Shown here one piece after another: positions 5,935-6,032 of a stretch of DNA of 6,032 nt (position 1 is the stretch's first letter; every line of letters starts with the position of its first letter). Location: contig USIY01000144.1 in the NCBI GenBank assembly GCA_900554845.1, positions 1 to 6,032 of the forward strand, written 5' to 3'. The notes below the pieces were generated by a model. The model made no database searches. It saw only the letters and a program-made list of their open reading frames with translations, and was not told the origin of the DNA. Position numbers and translations under genes: made by a program. The DNA comes from an uncultured Bacteroidales bacterium. Lineage in GTDB: Bacteria > Bacteroidota > Bacteroidia > Bacteroidales > Muribaculaceae.

Positions 5935-6032
5935 AATCCGATATAAATGAAATATTTGATCGCGGCCGCGACGAGGAGTGGCGCGTGGAATTGCGCAAGA
6001 CCCTTACCCCCAAGCAGCGCACGGCCATTCCG
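5931..6032 (+). CDS. nfnB: NfnB/SudA/GltD-like large subunit (partial, 5' end only)
   Basis: The first 34 codons are present before the right edge. The start ATG overlaps the preceding stop as ATGA, indicating translational coupling with the NfnA-type subunit. The visible residues 'WRVELRKTLTPKQRTAIP' fit the N-terminal extension of the NfnB/SudA family, just before the 'MPEQ.P..R..NF.EV' segment and the ferredoxin-like [4Fe-4S] domain expected in the missing part. These proteins are related to the small subunit of glutamate synthase and are often annotated as NADPH-dependent glutamate synthase. The assignment depends mostly on the neighbour, because so little of the gene is present. Confidence 0.72.
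   Translation, partial: MKSDINEIFDRGRDEEWRVELRKTLTPKQRTAIP

Overview
The window looks like a chromosomal segment of a Bacteroidales bacterium. The evidence is promoters of the Bacteroidota type (a -7 box TAnnTTTG about 20 bases after a TTG-like -33 box), A/T-rich leaders with weak or no Shine-Dalgarno sequence, a DUF3108 secreted protein, and a Bacteroidota-style glutamine synthetase. The family placement (a Bacteroidaceae or Muribaculaceae relative) is inference. No phage, IS, CRISPR, tRNA or rRNA was seen.

Layout. Bases 1-250 (minus) hold the N-terminal 83 residues of an HxlR-family winged-helix regulator that runs off the left edge. A 135-base divergent region follows, with a tandem 15-base repeat (288-302 and 307-321) just upstream of a consensus Bacteroidota promoter. 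That promoter drives a radical SAM protein (386-1279, plus) with a CX4CX2C cluster motif instead of the usual CX3CX2C. A 255-base convergent gap (1280-1534) appears non-coding. On the minus strand come a secreted DUF3108 protein (1535-2296) and a small thioredoxin (2432-2728), separated by a clear rho-independent terminator for the thioredoxin gene (about 2373-2403). A 169-base divergent region then leads into a plus-strand cluster: type I glutamine synthetase (2898-4388), a ThiF/MoeB/HesA E1-like enzyme (4398-5102), the NfnA/SudB-type FAD/[2Fe-2S] electron-transfer subunit (5173-5934), and the start of its large NfnB/SudA/GltD-like partner (5931 to the right edge).

How the genes work together. 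The plus-strand cluster reads as a nitrogen and redox module. Glutamine synthetase fixes ammonium. The Nfn-type pair would move electrons between NAD(H), NADP(H) and ferredoxin, and its large subunit belongs to the glutamate synthase small-subunit superfamily. The E1-like protein between them has no visible sulfur-carrier partner and lacks the usual zinc-binding cysteines, so its role is open. At the left, the HxlR/radical SAM pair with its direct-repeat operator looks like a self-contained regulated unit, plausibly responsive to thiol or electrophile stress.

The most useful corrections are start sites. The longest reading frames of the radical SAM and glutamine synthetase genes both run back through promoter -7 boxes, so internal ATGs (386 and 2898) are preferred.
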